Assembly (NCBI GenBank): GCA_002381045.1
Contig: DFWT01000203.1
Coordinates: 1-14,319 of the forward strand
Direction: 5' to 3'
Source of the DNA: Rhodoferax sp. UBA4127
Lineage (GTDB): Bacteria > Pseudomonadota > Gammaproteobacteria > Burkholderiales > Burkholderiaceae_C
Length of the DNA stretch: 14,319 nt
Shown here one piece after another: positions 7,309-13,263 of this stretch. The number at the start of each line of letters is the position of its first letter. The first letter of the stretch is position 1. Below the pieces are notes generated by a model. That model searched no databases and was not told the DNA's origin. It saw only the letters and a list, made by a program, of their open reading frames with translations. The translations under genes were made by a program, and so were the position numbers.

Positions 7309-9111
7309 ATGCAAAACTCGATGAGTTATGCACCCGCCTTGCGGATACTGGTCGCTGATGACATTGAAGCCTCGCGACTGCTTTTGTGCAGCTTGGTTCA
7401 AGCCCTGGGCCACGAGGTGCAAGCGGTCGCCAGTGGCGAACAGGCGCTGAAGCAGGCTGTACTGGAAGCGCCAGACCTGGTGTTACTTGATTTGTTGATG
7501 CCCAACATGGATGGATTCAAGGTGACCGAGCGACTTCGTTTGCTGGTCACTGACCGGTGGCTGCCGGTGATTGTGGTTTCGTCGCTGGAGGGTGAGGAGC
7601 ACTTTATCCAGGCGCTTTCAGGCGGTGCGGATGATTACCTGACGCGGCCCATCAACCCGGCGCTGCTGGATGCCAAGCTGCGGCACTACGGGCAGGTGCT
7701 GGGCCTGCAGTCGCGTCTGGCGGTGCAATCGCAGCGCCAGCGTGATATCAATGACAACATTCTGGATGCGGTGATCACGCTGGATGGCCATGGCTTGATC
7801 GAAGAGGCCAATTTTGCCGCCATGAGGCTTTTTGGCGACGGCGTACATCGACTCGACGGTCAACCCTGTCAGCGGGTGTTGGGGGTTGGTTTGGACCGGG
7901 TCATTACGCAATCTGAGGCTGCACTGACCCGCTCTGACGGGGTTCAGTTTCAGGCTGAGCTGGCGCTGAGTGAGTGGAGGGAATCCAGTCGGGTGCACTA
8001 CACCCTGGTGGTGCGCGACCTGACCGAGCGCCAGCACATGGCTCGCATGAAGGATGAGTTTCTGGCCACGGTCAGCCACGAGCTGCGCACCCCGCTGACC
8101 TCGGTGCTTGGGGCGCTTGGTCTGTTGGCATCGGGGGCGGCGGGTGCGTTGCCCAAATCTGCCGTGCCCCTTGCCGAGGTGGCTAAGCGCAACGGCGAAC
8201 GCCTGAGTCGTCTGATTGACGATATTTTGGATTTGACCAAGCTTGAAGGTAACCAGATGGTGCTGCAACTGCGACCCGTGCACCTAGAGCCGCTGCTGCG
8301 GGAAGCCTTGTCAGCCAACCAGGGTTATGCACAACGGGTTGGCGTTCACCTCAGTCTAGAGGTGCCCGAGGGCTGCCCGCAGGTGCGCGTCGATGGCGAC
8401 CGGTTTTTGCAGGTGATGGCCAATTTGTTGTCCAATGCGATCAAACATTCGCCAACGGGTGACACCGTTAGTGTGGGGCTGAGCTGGACGCAAACGCTTG
8501 TCAGGGTCAATGTGCGTGACCGGGGACCGGGCATCGACCCGAAGTTTCGCGCTCGCATGTTTGAGAAGTTTTCGCAGGCCGATGGCTCGGACCGGCGGGC
8601 CCAGGGCGGTACCGGCCTGGGCTTGTACATCACCCGGATGCTGGTCGAACGCATGGGCGGCAAGGTGGCGGTGGATTCGGTGGCTGGTGACGGTGCCACG
8701 TTCGTGGTTGAACTGCCGGTGATGGATGCCAAAGAGCGGGTGTGGACGCCCTGGGTGCTGCATATTGACCGCGATGTGGACGCGCGGCGACGGGTGGCCG
8801 ACTGGCTATTGCCGCTATGCCAAGTAGAAGGGGCAGCCGACTTGCAGCAGGCGCTGGCGCCACGTCCGGGCCAGGGTCCGGCAGTGGTGATTGCGGACCC
8901 ACAAACCCAGGGATTGGCGGAAGATTTTTGTGCCGCGCTGCAGCGTCTGGCACCAGGGCGACCGGTCCTGCTTTACAGCGATGCATTAGATGCGCAATTT
9001 GTCCAGCGGATGGGTTTGGATTGGTTGCAAAAATCTCAAGGGGGCGGCGAAGAATTGCGCGTGGCCGTGCAGGCTGCGCTTGACAAAACCAACCAAAAGG
9101 CTTCGCCATGA
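7309..9111 (+). CDS. Hybrid sensor histidine kinase (REC-PAS-HisKA-HATPase-divergent REC)
   Basis: A soluble kinase of 600 residues from the ATG at 7309, with no membrane segments, so its signal comes from inside the cell or through its receiver. The N-terminal receiver spans about 12-125, with D17/D18 and phospho-acceptor D61 in LLDLLMPN, and YLTRP with Arg in place of the usual Lys. A PAS-like domain lies at about 143-240. HisKA has the H-box VSHELRTPLT with H257. The ATPase domain has N-box NLLSNAIKH (N372/N376), G1 DRGPGID (D404), an FEKF box and G2 GGTGLGL (433-438). The C-terminal ~110 residues form a divergent receiver that keeps an acidic start (HIDRD), a candidate D530 in VVIADPQ, a Ser in LLYSD, and K575. 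The reading frame is open upstream to 7117, but that part overlaps the divergent gene; ATG 7222 and ATG 7321 are other possible starts. It overlaps the next gene by 4 bp (ATGA), indicating translational coupling. Confidence 0.92.
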   Translation: MQNSMSYAPALRILVADDIEASRLLLCSLVQALGHEVQAVASGEQALKQAVLEAPDLVLLDLLMPNMDGFKVTERLRLLVTDRWLPVIVVSSLEGEEHFIQALSGGADDYLTRPINPALLDAKLRHYGQVLGLQSRLAVQSQRQRDINDNILDAVITLDGHGLIEEANFAAMRLFGDGVHRLDGQPCQRVLGVGLDRVITQSEAALTRSDGVQFQAELALSEWRESSRVHYTLVVRDLTERQHMARMKDEFLATVSHELRTPLTSVLGALGLLASGAAGALPKSAVPLAEVAKRNGERLSRLIDDILDLTKLEGNQMVLQLRPVHLEPLLREALSANQGYAQRVGVHLSLEVPEGCPQVRVDGDRFLQVMANLLSNAIKHSPTGDTVSVGLSWTQTLVRVNVRDRGPGIDPKFRARMFEKFSQADGSDRRAQGGTGLGLYITRMLVERMGGKVAVDSVAGDGATFVVELPVMDAKERVWTPWVLHIDRDVDARRRVADWLLPLCQVEGAADLQQALAPRPGQGPAVVIADPQTQGLAEDFCAALQRLAPGRPVLLYSDALDAQFVQRMGLDWLQKSQGGGEELRVAVQAALDKTNQKASP

Positions 9112-9506
9112 GTGAGCTGCGACGGGTGATGTGTGTGGAAGATGACCCGGACATCCGGATGATTCTTGAATTCAGTCTGACCACCTTGGGTGGGTACGAG
9201 GTGTCCGTGTGTGCTGGTGGGCAGGTGGCGCTGACACAAGCGCCGCTGTTCAGACCCGATCTGGTTTTGCTTGATGTCATGATGCCCGACATGAGTGGCC
9301 CAGAAACACTGGCAGCCTTGCGCCAGCAGCCTGGCATGAAAGGGGTGCCGGTGGTTTTTATCACGGCTAAGGCCATGCCCGATGAAGTGGAAGCCCTGCT
9401 TGAGTACGGCGCCACGGGCGTGATCGTCAAACCGTTTGATCCGGTGACCCTGCCGAAGGACATTCGCATGTATTGGGAGCATGGGCGTGGCGTCGTCCCC
9501 GGCTGA
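9108..9506 (+). CDS. Single-domain response regulator (CheY-like)
   Basis: This is a 132-residue stand-alone receiver with no output domain. The acidic cluster is E11/D12/D13, the phospho-acceptor D56 lies in LVLLDVMMPDMSG, T86 in VVFITAK, and the conserved K108 in GVIVKPFDP; all are present, so it should accept phosphate. The ATG overlaps the kinase stop and has AAGG 8 bases upstream inside the kinase gene. It lies between a histidine kinase and an Hpt gene with overlaps on both sides, so it is probably the intermediate or a competing acceptor in that phosphorelay. It may pass phosphate through the Hpt protein to the receiver of the PP2C regulator, or act as a phosphate sink. Confidence 0.93.
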   Translation: MSELRRVMCVEDDPDIRMILEFSLTTLGGYEVSVCAGGQVALTQAPLFRPDLVLLDVMMPDMSGPETLAALRQQPGMKGVPVVFITAKAMPDEVEALLEYGATGVIVKPFDPVTLPKDIRMYWEHGRGVVPG

Positions 9507-9798
9507 TGGCCTCCCGCTGGCGGCACAACAGCAGTTTGAAGGCCTGCGCCAGTGTTTTGCGGTTGGGCTGGACGCACGCTGGCGTGATATCAGCCAGGCT
9601 GCGGATCTGCCAGCACAACAGGCGCTGCTGCACCGCCTTTGTGGCAGCGCGGGGAGTTTTGGCTTTGAGCGCCTGGGGCAACTGGCGCGCGAAGCTGAGG
9701 GGCATTGCGTCTCAGGCGATACCGCAGCGCTTGCAGTGTCTTTGAGGCAGCTTGAGTTTGAGATCAAGGCGGCGCAGCCTTTGCCAACAGCTTCCTGA
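9481..9798 (+). CDS. Histidine phosphotransfer (Hpt) domain protein
   Basis: A small 105-residue protein made of little more than one Hpt four-helix bundle. The signature is LLHRLCGSAGSFGFERL, with H51 as the phosphorylated histidine (compare the family pattern HxLKGSSG...G). It would shuttle phosphate between receivers, linking the kinase's receivers, the stand-alone receiver and possibly the receiver of the PP2C regulator. The gene overlaps the end of the receiver gene by 26 bp in another frame, so translation is coupled. The ATG at 9481 has a GGGAG almost touching it; a GTG at 9487 would have better spacing to the same GGGAG. It ends about 100 bp before the STAS gene. Confidence 0.82.
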   Translation: MGVASSPADGLPLAAQQQFEGLRQCFAVGLDARWRDISQAADLPAQQALLHRLCGSAGSFGFERLGQLAREAEGHCVSGDTAALAVSLRQLEFEIKAAQPLPTAS

Positions 9799-9899
9799 GT
9801 TTGCCAATGCGGGTCTGCGGTTTGTCACAGTGTCGTGACACTTTGCACTGGTGGTCATTATGTAATACAGACCAGCCAATTCTTAACCGCTAACTAATT
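9799..9899 (+). promoter_or_regulatory. Candidate promoter and operator for the STAS/EPS gene block
   Basis: This 101-bp spacer separates the phosphorelay genes from the STAS gene. It contains nested inverted repeats: TGTCAC (9823-9828) with GTGACA (9835-9840), and AGTGTC (9829-9834) with GACACT (9837-9842). GTGACA at 9835-9840 could serve as a -35 box with TATGTA at 9859-9864 as a weak -10 (18-bp spacing). If so, a regulator bound to the palindrome would cover the -35 box. No Shine-Dalgarno is seen directly before the ATG at 9900. Confidence 0.35.
9823..9842. repeat. Nested inverted repeat, possible operator
   Basis: The 20 bases read as two overlapping perfect 6-bp inverted repeats, one with a 6-base centre and one with a 2-base centre. 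No T-run follows, so a terminator is unlikely. The position at a candidate -35 box suggests a regulator site. The identity of the regulator is unknown. Confidence 0.45.
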
Positions 9900-10250
9900 A
9901 TGGATGCCAAGATGGAACTCAAAGGAATCATTGAAGACAACGACGTGCTGGTCATTGAACTGCGCGAGGACAATCTAGACGCCAGCAATGTGCGTGAGTT
10001 CAAGGACGCTATCGGGGCGGTGATTCACGAACGCACCCAGGTGGTGCTGGACATGTCAGGTGTCAAGTTTGTGGACAGCTCTGGCCTGGGAGCCTTGATC
10101 TCTTGCCTGCGCCAACTCAATGGTCGCCGTGGTGACCTCAAGTTGTGCGCCATGTCAAAAACGGTGCGTGCCTTGTTTGAGTTGATGCGTATGCACCGGG
10201 TGTTCAATATTCATGACACCCGCGAGGAGGCCGTCAGGTCTTTCTCCTGA
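9900..10250 (+). CDS. STAS-domain anti-sigma factor antagonist (RsbV/SpoIIAA-like)
   Basis: A 116-residue single STAS domain, the standard size for SpoIIAA/RsbV-like antagonists. The motif FVDSSGLGAL at 58-66 carries the serine pair S60/S61, one of which (by analogy the one before Gly) would be phosphorylated by an RsbW-type kinase and freed by a PP2C phosphatase. It is the obvious partner for the PP2C/RsbW-like regulator at 1044-3494. When unphosphorylated it would bind its target, either an anti-sigma-type kinase or an EPS enzyme or regulator. No sigma factor gene is in the window, so the output is open; HsbA and SypA are examples of STAS proteins that act on surface or biofilm behaviour. 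The ATG at 9912 is a possible alternative start, with ATGGA about 7 bases before it. The acyltransferase follows after 33 bp, so it is likely co-transcribed with EPS genes. Confidence 0.93.
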   Translation: MDAKMELKGIIEDNDVLVIELREDNLDASNVREFKDAIGAVIHERTQVVLDMSGVKFVDSSGLGALISCLRQLNGRRGDLKLCAMSKTVRALFELMRMHRVFNIHDTREEAVRSFS

Positions 10251-10256
10251 TCCAAC

Positions 10257-10271
10257 TTGGCCTTAGGCCAA
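10257..10271 (+). repeat. Perfect hairpin TTGGCC-TTA-GGCCAA between STAS and acyltransferase genes
   Basis: A 6-bp perfect stem with a 3-base loop sits in the 33-bp gap, ending only two bases before the GGGA ribosome site (10274-10277) of the acyltransferase. No T-run follows, so it is not a normal terminator. It could hinder or tune translation of the next gene, or protect the STAS message from 3' decay. Confidence 0.5.
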
Positions 10272-10283
10272 CTGGGAATACTC

Positions 10284-11306
10284 ATGAATTTTCAAATTGA
10301 AACCTTGCGGGGTTTGGCTTGCCTGTTGCTGGTTGTCTACCACGTGGTGGGTGCTGACGCCAGCCTGGGCTTACAGGTGACAGAAGGGCCGGTGCGCTTG
10401 CTCAACGATGGTTTGGCATACCTCCGCATGCCTTTGTTTACCTTTTTGTCTGGATTGGTCTATGGGTTGCGGCCCTTTGCAGGCAGCAGCAAGCATTTTT
10501 TGAGCGGAAAAATGCGTCGCCTTCTGGTCCCAATGCTGGTGGTGGGTACGTTGTTTGCGGTGTTGCAGGCGTTGACACCAGGAACCAATGCGTCCGCAGG
10601 TCCTTGGTACTTGTGGCACGTGCAGCCGGTTGCCCATTTTTGGTTTGTGGAGTCGCTGTTTTGGGTATTTCTATTGACGTGGGCGCTGGAGCGCAGGTTA
10701 TGGCTTCAAACTGTGAAGAGTTTTTCGGTGATTTTTGCGCTCACATGTGGGGTCTATCTATCGGTACGTGGCTGGCACTGGTTTGGGATTGAGGGCGCCA
10801 TTTACCTGATGCCGTATTTCCTAGGCGGCGTAGCGGCAATTCGTTTTTCACTGCACGTGCCACTGGCCAAATCATGGGTCAAAGCGCTGCTATTGGTCTG
10901 TGCGGTCGCTTCTGTGGTGTGGATGGGTGAGCCCGTGTCCAATCCCGACCGGCGCACCGTCTGGGTGCTGCTGTCGGGTCTATCTTTGTGTTTTTTGTGC
11001 CTGAGTTTTGGCTGGACCAATCGCCATTTGGCGGGCATTGGGCGGCACTCTTATGCGATCTACCTTTTCCATGTCTTTTTTACCGCTGCCGCCAGGATCG
11101 CACTGGACCGTTTGCAGGTGGATGCCATGCTAATTCATCTGGTGATCGGTGTGGTGTTGGGGCTGGCTGGCCCGATGGTAGTTGAGCAATTGGCAAGCGG
11201 ATTTAAGTGGACAGGGGTGTTGCTTTTGGGTAAGGCACCTAGGCACTGGAAAGGTATCGGCGCTAAATCGCTACGCCTGGCTCCAGTCAACAGAATATGC
11301 GGGTGA
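10284..11306 (+). CDS. Acyltransferase 3 family integral membrane protein (polysaccharide O-acyltransferase)
   Basis: A 340-residue polytopic membrane protein of the acyltransferase-3 family, which move acetyl or other acyl groups onto sugars of exported polysaccharides. The N-terminus FQIETLRGLACLLLVVYH carries the family's conserved Arg (R9) and His (H20). A second typical stretch is LRMPLFTFLSGLVYG near residues 52-66, followed by a basic KMRRLLVP motif. Eight to ten hydrophobic segments can be counted, and HSYAIYLFH near the C-terminus is also typical. The ATG at 10284 has GGGA seven bases upstream; a TTG nine codons earlier is much less likely. It lies between the STAS gene and a small membrane protein gene whose start overlaps its stop. 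The acyl group and sugar substrate cannot be deduced. Confidence 0.9.
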   Translation: MNFQIETLRGLACLLLVVYHVVGADASLGLQVTEGPVRLLNDGLAYLRMPLFTFLSGLVYGLRPFAGSSKHFLSGKMRRLLVPMLVVGTLFAVLQALTPGTNASAGPWYLWHVQPVAHFWFVESLFWVFLLTWALERRLWLQTVKSFSVIFALTCGVYLSVRGWHWFGIEGAIYLMPYFLGGVAAIRFSLHVPLAKSWVKALLLVCAVASVVWMGEPVSNPDRRTVWVLLSGLSLCFLCLSFGWTNRHLAGIGRHSYAIYLFHVFFTAAARIALDRLQVDAMLIHLVIGVVLGLAGPMVVEQLASGFKWTGVLLLGKAPRHWKGIGAKSLRLAPVNRICG

Positions 11307-11917
11307 TTATGGACAGTATCACGCAGAGCCTTTATCTGGCGGTTGAGCAAGCAAGCCCGATTTGGCAGCGAGCCATTTCTCAATTGAGTTGGTGGCACGC
11401 ACTGATAGCCAGTGGGTATGGTCTTGCAGCATGGTTTTGTTTTCTGAATGCGCAGGTTAACAAAGAGGCGCTGGTGCCTTGCTCGATTTGGTGCATAGCC
11501 GCTGCGCTTATGTGTTTGTTGGGTGCCAACGTGGTGCTACAAGCTGACGAATTTTTAACCCAGGTATGCCGAGCCTTAGCCAGGTTGCAGGGGTGGTACG
11601 GGCAACGGCGGGAGTTGCAATACCGTGTGATTGGCCTTTTTGCGCTGGCCGCGCTAGGCGTTGGATTCTGGTTGTTTCAGTGGTTCGGGAACTACTCTCA
11701 GCGCCACACTGGTGTGGTGAGCCTCGGATTGCTGGCGCTGCTGTTATTGCTTGCGGTCCGCACCGTGTCCGCACATGGAACAGATGCCGTCATTTATGCG
11801 CGATTTGTCGGTATATCCATGGGCCGTTTTTTTGAGTTGACGGGTATCGCTCTGGTAATGTGGGGCGCATTGCGTAGCCTGTTTCAGCCATGGGCCAGCC
11901 TCAAACTCACCCCATGA
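11297..11917 (+). CDS. Unrecognised integral membrane protein of the EPS locus
   Basis: I do not recognise the family. The 206-residue protein has four or five hydrophobic segments: roughly 35-50, 62-82, 108-130, 140-155 and 178-196. A more polar stretch at about 83-107 (ADEFLTQVCRALARLQGWYGQRREL) would face one side of the membrane. There is no signal peptide and no catalytic motif that I can see. The ATG at 11297 overlaps the acyltransferase stop by 10 bp; a second in-frame ATG at 11309, just after the stop and preceded by GGGTGA, may be the real start. The tight coupling suggests a small partner of the acyltransferase, or a component of assembly or export of the same polysaccharide. The 13-bp gap to the next gene keeps it in the same transcript. 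Confidence 0.75.
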   Translation: MRVIMDSITQSLYLAVEQASPIWQRAISQLSWWHALIASGYGLAAWFCFLNAQVNKEALVPCSIWCIAAALMCLLGANVVLQADEFLTQVCRALARLQGWYGQRRELQYRVIGLFALAALGVGFWLFQWFGNYSQRHTGVVSLGLLALLLLLAVRTVSAHGTDAVIYARFVGISMGRFFELTGIALVMWGALRSLFQPWASLKLTP

Positions 11918-11930
11918 GGCACCGACTAAC

Positions 11931-12440
11931 ATGTTCAAAAACATCCGGCATGATTTGCGTGCCCACCATGGCGACTGGGGTGCACAAGGATTTTGGGCGC
12001 TGCTGATTTATCGATTTGGACGGTGGCGCTACCATGTACGTCCAGCCATGCTGCGCAAGCTTTTTTCGTTCATCTACCGTTTGCTTTACAAAATGGTGCA
12101 GATCGTCACCGGGATTGAGCTGCCGTGTGAGGTGCCTATCGGGAAAAACTTTTGTATTGAGCACTCCGGTGGCATCGTGGTCAGCGGGTTTGCCAGATTT
12201 GGCGACAACTGCCGAATCCGCAACGGTGTGGTGATTGGGCTGAGCCGTGTGAGTGATCCCGGGGCGCCTGTGTTCGGCAACAACGTGGACGTTGGTGCAG
12301 GCGCCAAAGTGCTTGGACACATCCGCATCGGCAACAACGTGTGTATTGGCGCCAACGCGGTGGTGTTGCAAGACGTACCCGACAACTGCATTGCGGTGGG
12401 TGTGCCAGCCACCATCAAGGTTCGCAAATTGCCCGTCTGA
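11931..12440 (+). CDS. Serine acetyltransferase-like hexapeptide O-acetyltransferase
   Basis: A 169-residue acetyl-CoA-dependent transferase of the left-handed beta-helix class, most like short serine O-acetyltransferases found in EPS loci. The N-terminal part (1-60) is an alpha-helical region rich in Arg/Tyr/Phe. Hexapeptide repeats run from about 65 to 160: VPIGKNFCIEHSGGIVVSG, FGDNCRIRNGV, FGNNVDVGAGAKVLG, IRIGNNVCIGANAVV, and the classical VGVPAT end. H78 matches the catalytic histidine of CysE. The second CysE active-site histidine (in a KRHP motif) is absent, with SDPGAP in its place. Serine may therefore not be the substrate; a sugar hydroxyl or a sugar amine is an option. Start: GAGG lies about 11 bases before the ATG. 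It follows the membrane protein by 13 bp and is then followed by a possible weak terminator. Confidence 0.85.
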   Translation: MFKNIRHDLRAHHGDWGAQGFWALLIYRFGRWRYHVRPAMLRKLFSFIYRLLYKMVQIVTGIELPCEVPIGKNFCIEHSGGIVVSGFARFGDNCRIRNGVVIGLSRVSDPGAPVFGNNVDVGAGAKVLGHIRIGNNVCIGANAVVLQDVPDNCIAVGVPATIKVRKLPV

Positions 12441-12447
12441 GCACACC

Positions 12448-12475
12448 TGAACTCGTCTGGAGAGTTCACAGTTTT
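12448..12475 (+). terminator. Possible weak intrinsic terminator after the acetyltransferase
   Basis: A perfect 7-bp inverted repeat, TGAACTC (12448-12454) and GAGTTCA (12462-12468), with a 7-base loop, is followed after three bases by TTTT. The stem has only three G-C pairs, so termination would be partial at best. It could reduce rather than stop readthrough into the PilZ gene. Confidence 0.3.
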
Positions 12476-12545
12476 ATGACACTTGCATCTGTCGCATTGC
12501 GTATTCTCAGCCTATCACTTCTCCACCATTAATAGGTTTCGCGTA

Positions 12546-13226
12546 ATGCATTGCACACTACTTTCCAAAATCGATTCACGCCATGAAATACGCCAATACC
12601 TTGATTGGCACTATGAGCAGTGTGTGCCGCTTCGGCTGATGTTTGAATCCAGCGACGGCCACCTGCCAGCCTATGTGAAAGGCTTTGATGACGCGGCAGG
12701 CACCATAGATGTGATGTGTATGGGCGTGCAAGACACTCCCGTACACGCGAAGGTGCCATACGCTGTGATCGGTTCAACTGCCACAGGCGCACGATTTTTG
12801 GCGTCAGGGCAGATGTTGGCAGGCACAGCAGAGTGCGAGAGTCTCAGGCTTAGTTTTCCCCAGTGGTTGGATGTTTCCCAGTCGCGTGATTGCTATCGGT
12901 GTGTGGCACCCAGTGGTCATTTTTTGTATTTCAGCGCTGGAGAGCCGCACCTCAATGACATTTGTTGCCGGGTCAGAGATGTCAGCCTTGAAGGCCTGTC
13001 TGTTGACTGGGAACCAGAGGGTCAGCTCTCTTTTACGGTGGGGGCCCAAACGGACAACGCCATTCTTCAATCGCAGGGAAACCTGGTTCACCTTGGCAAA
13101 TTGCGGGTGACCCACATCACGCACCGGGCCAGCCACTACACCATTGGGTTGACCTTTGACCAAAGCGCGCCCAAACCATTTGGCTTGTTTGTCTTGAATG
13201 TGCAGCGCACCCACTATCTGCTTTGA
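12546..13226 (+). CDS. PilZ-domain protein, YcgR-like c-di-GMP receptor
   Basis: This 226-residue soluble protein probably binds cyclic di-GMP and tunes EPS production or motility. The N-terminal half (about 5-110) resembles the split-barrel domain that precedes PilZ in YcgR-like proteins. The C-terminal half (about 112-225) is a PilZ domain with both nucleotide-binding motifs: RDCYR (RxxxR, residues 114-118) and DVSLEG (DxSxxG, 145-150), about 27 residues apart as is usual. The ATG at 12546 gives the cleanest start, although only a weak TAGGT about 11 bases upstream can serve as ribosome site; the frame is open further upstream to a TTG at 12483. It sits between two EPS enzyme genes, 37 bp before the GT2 gene, which suggests that its target is this polysaccharide machinery. 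Sequence similarity to known families is low apart from the motifs, so the assignment rests mainly on them. Confidence 0.75.
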   Translation: MHCTLLSKIDSRHEIRQYLDWHYEQCVPLRLMFESSDGHLPAYVKGFDDAAGTIDVMCMGVQDTPVHAKVPYAVIGSTATGARFLASGQMLAGTAECESLRLSFPQWLDVSQSRDCYRCVAPSGHFLYFSAGEPHLNDICCRVRDVSLEGLSVDWEPEGQLSFTVGAQTDNAILQSQGNLVHLGKLRVTHITHRASHYTIGLTFDQSAPKPFGLFVLNVQRTHYLL

Positions 13227-13263
13227 TGCCGCAGCGCCGTTTTAACCCAACCAATATCAACCC

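Noticed and set aside
7618..8283. Long antisense open frames inside the histidine kinase (also 8630-9577 and 4634-5125)
   Set aside because: They are complementary to clearly coding sequence, have no domain character, and are what high-GC coding DNA usually produces.
12086..12469. Antisense ORF overlapping the acetyltransferase
   Set aside because: The plus-strand frame shows textbook hexapeptide repeats; the antisense product is a low-complexity shadow.
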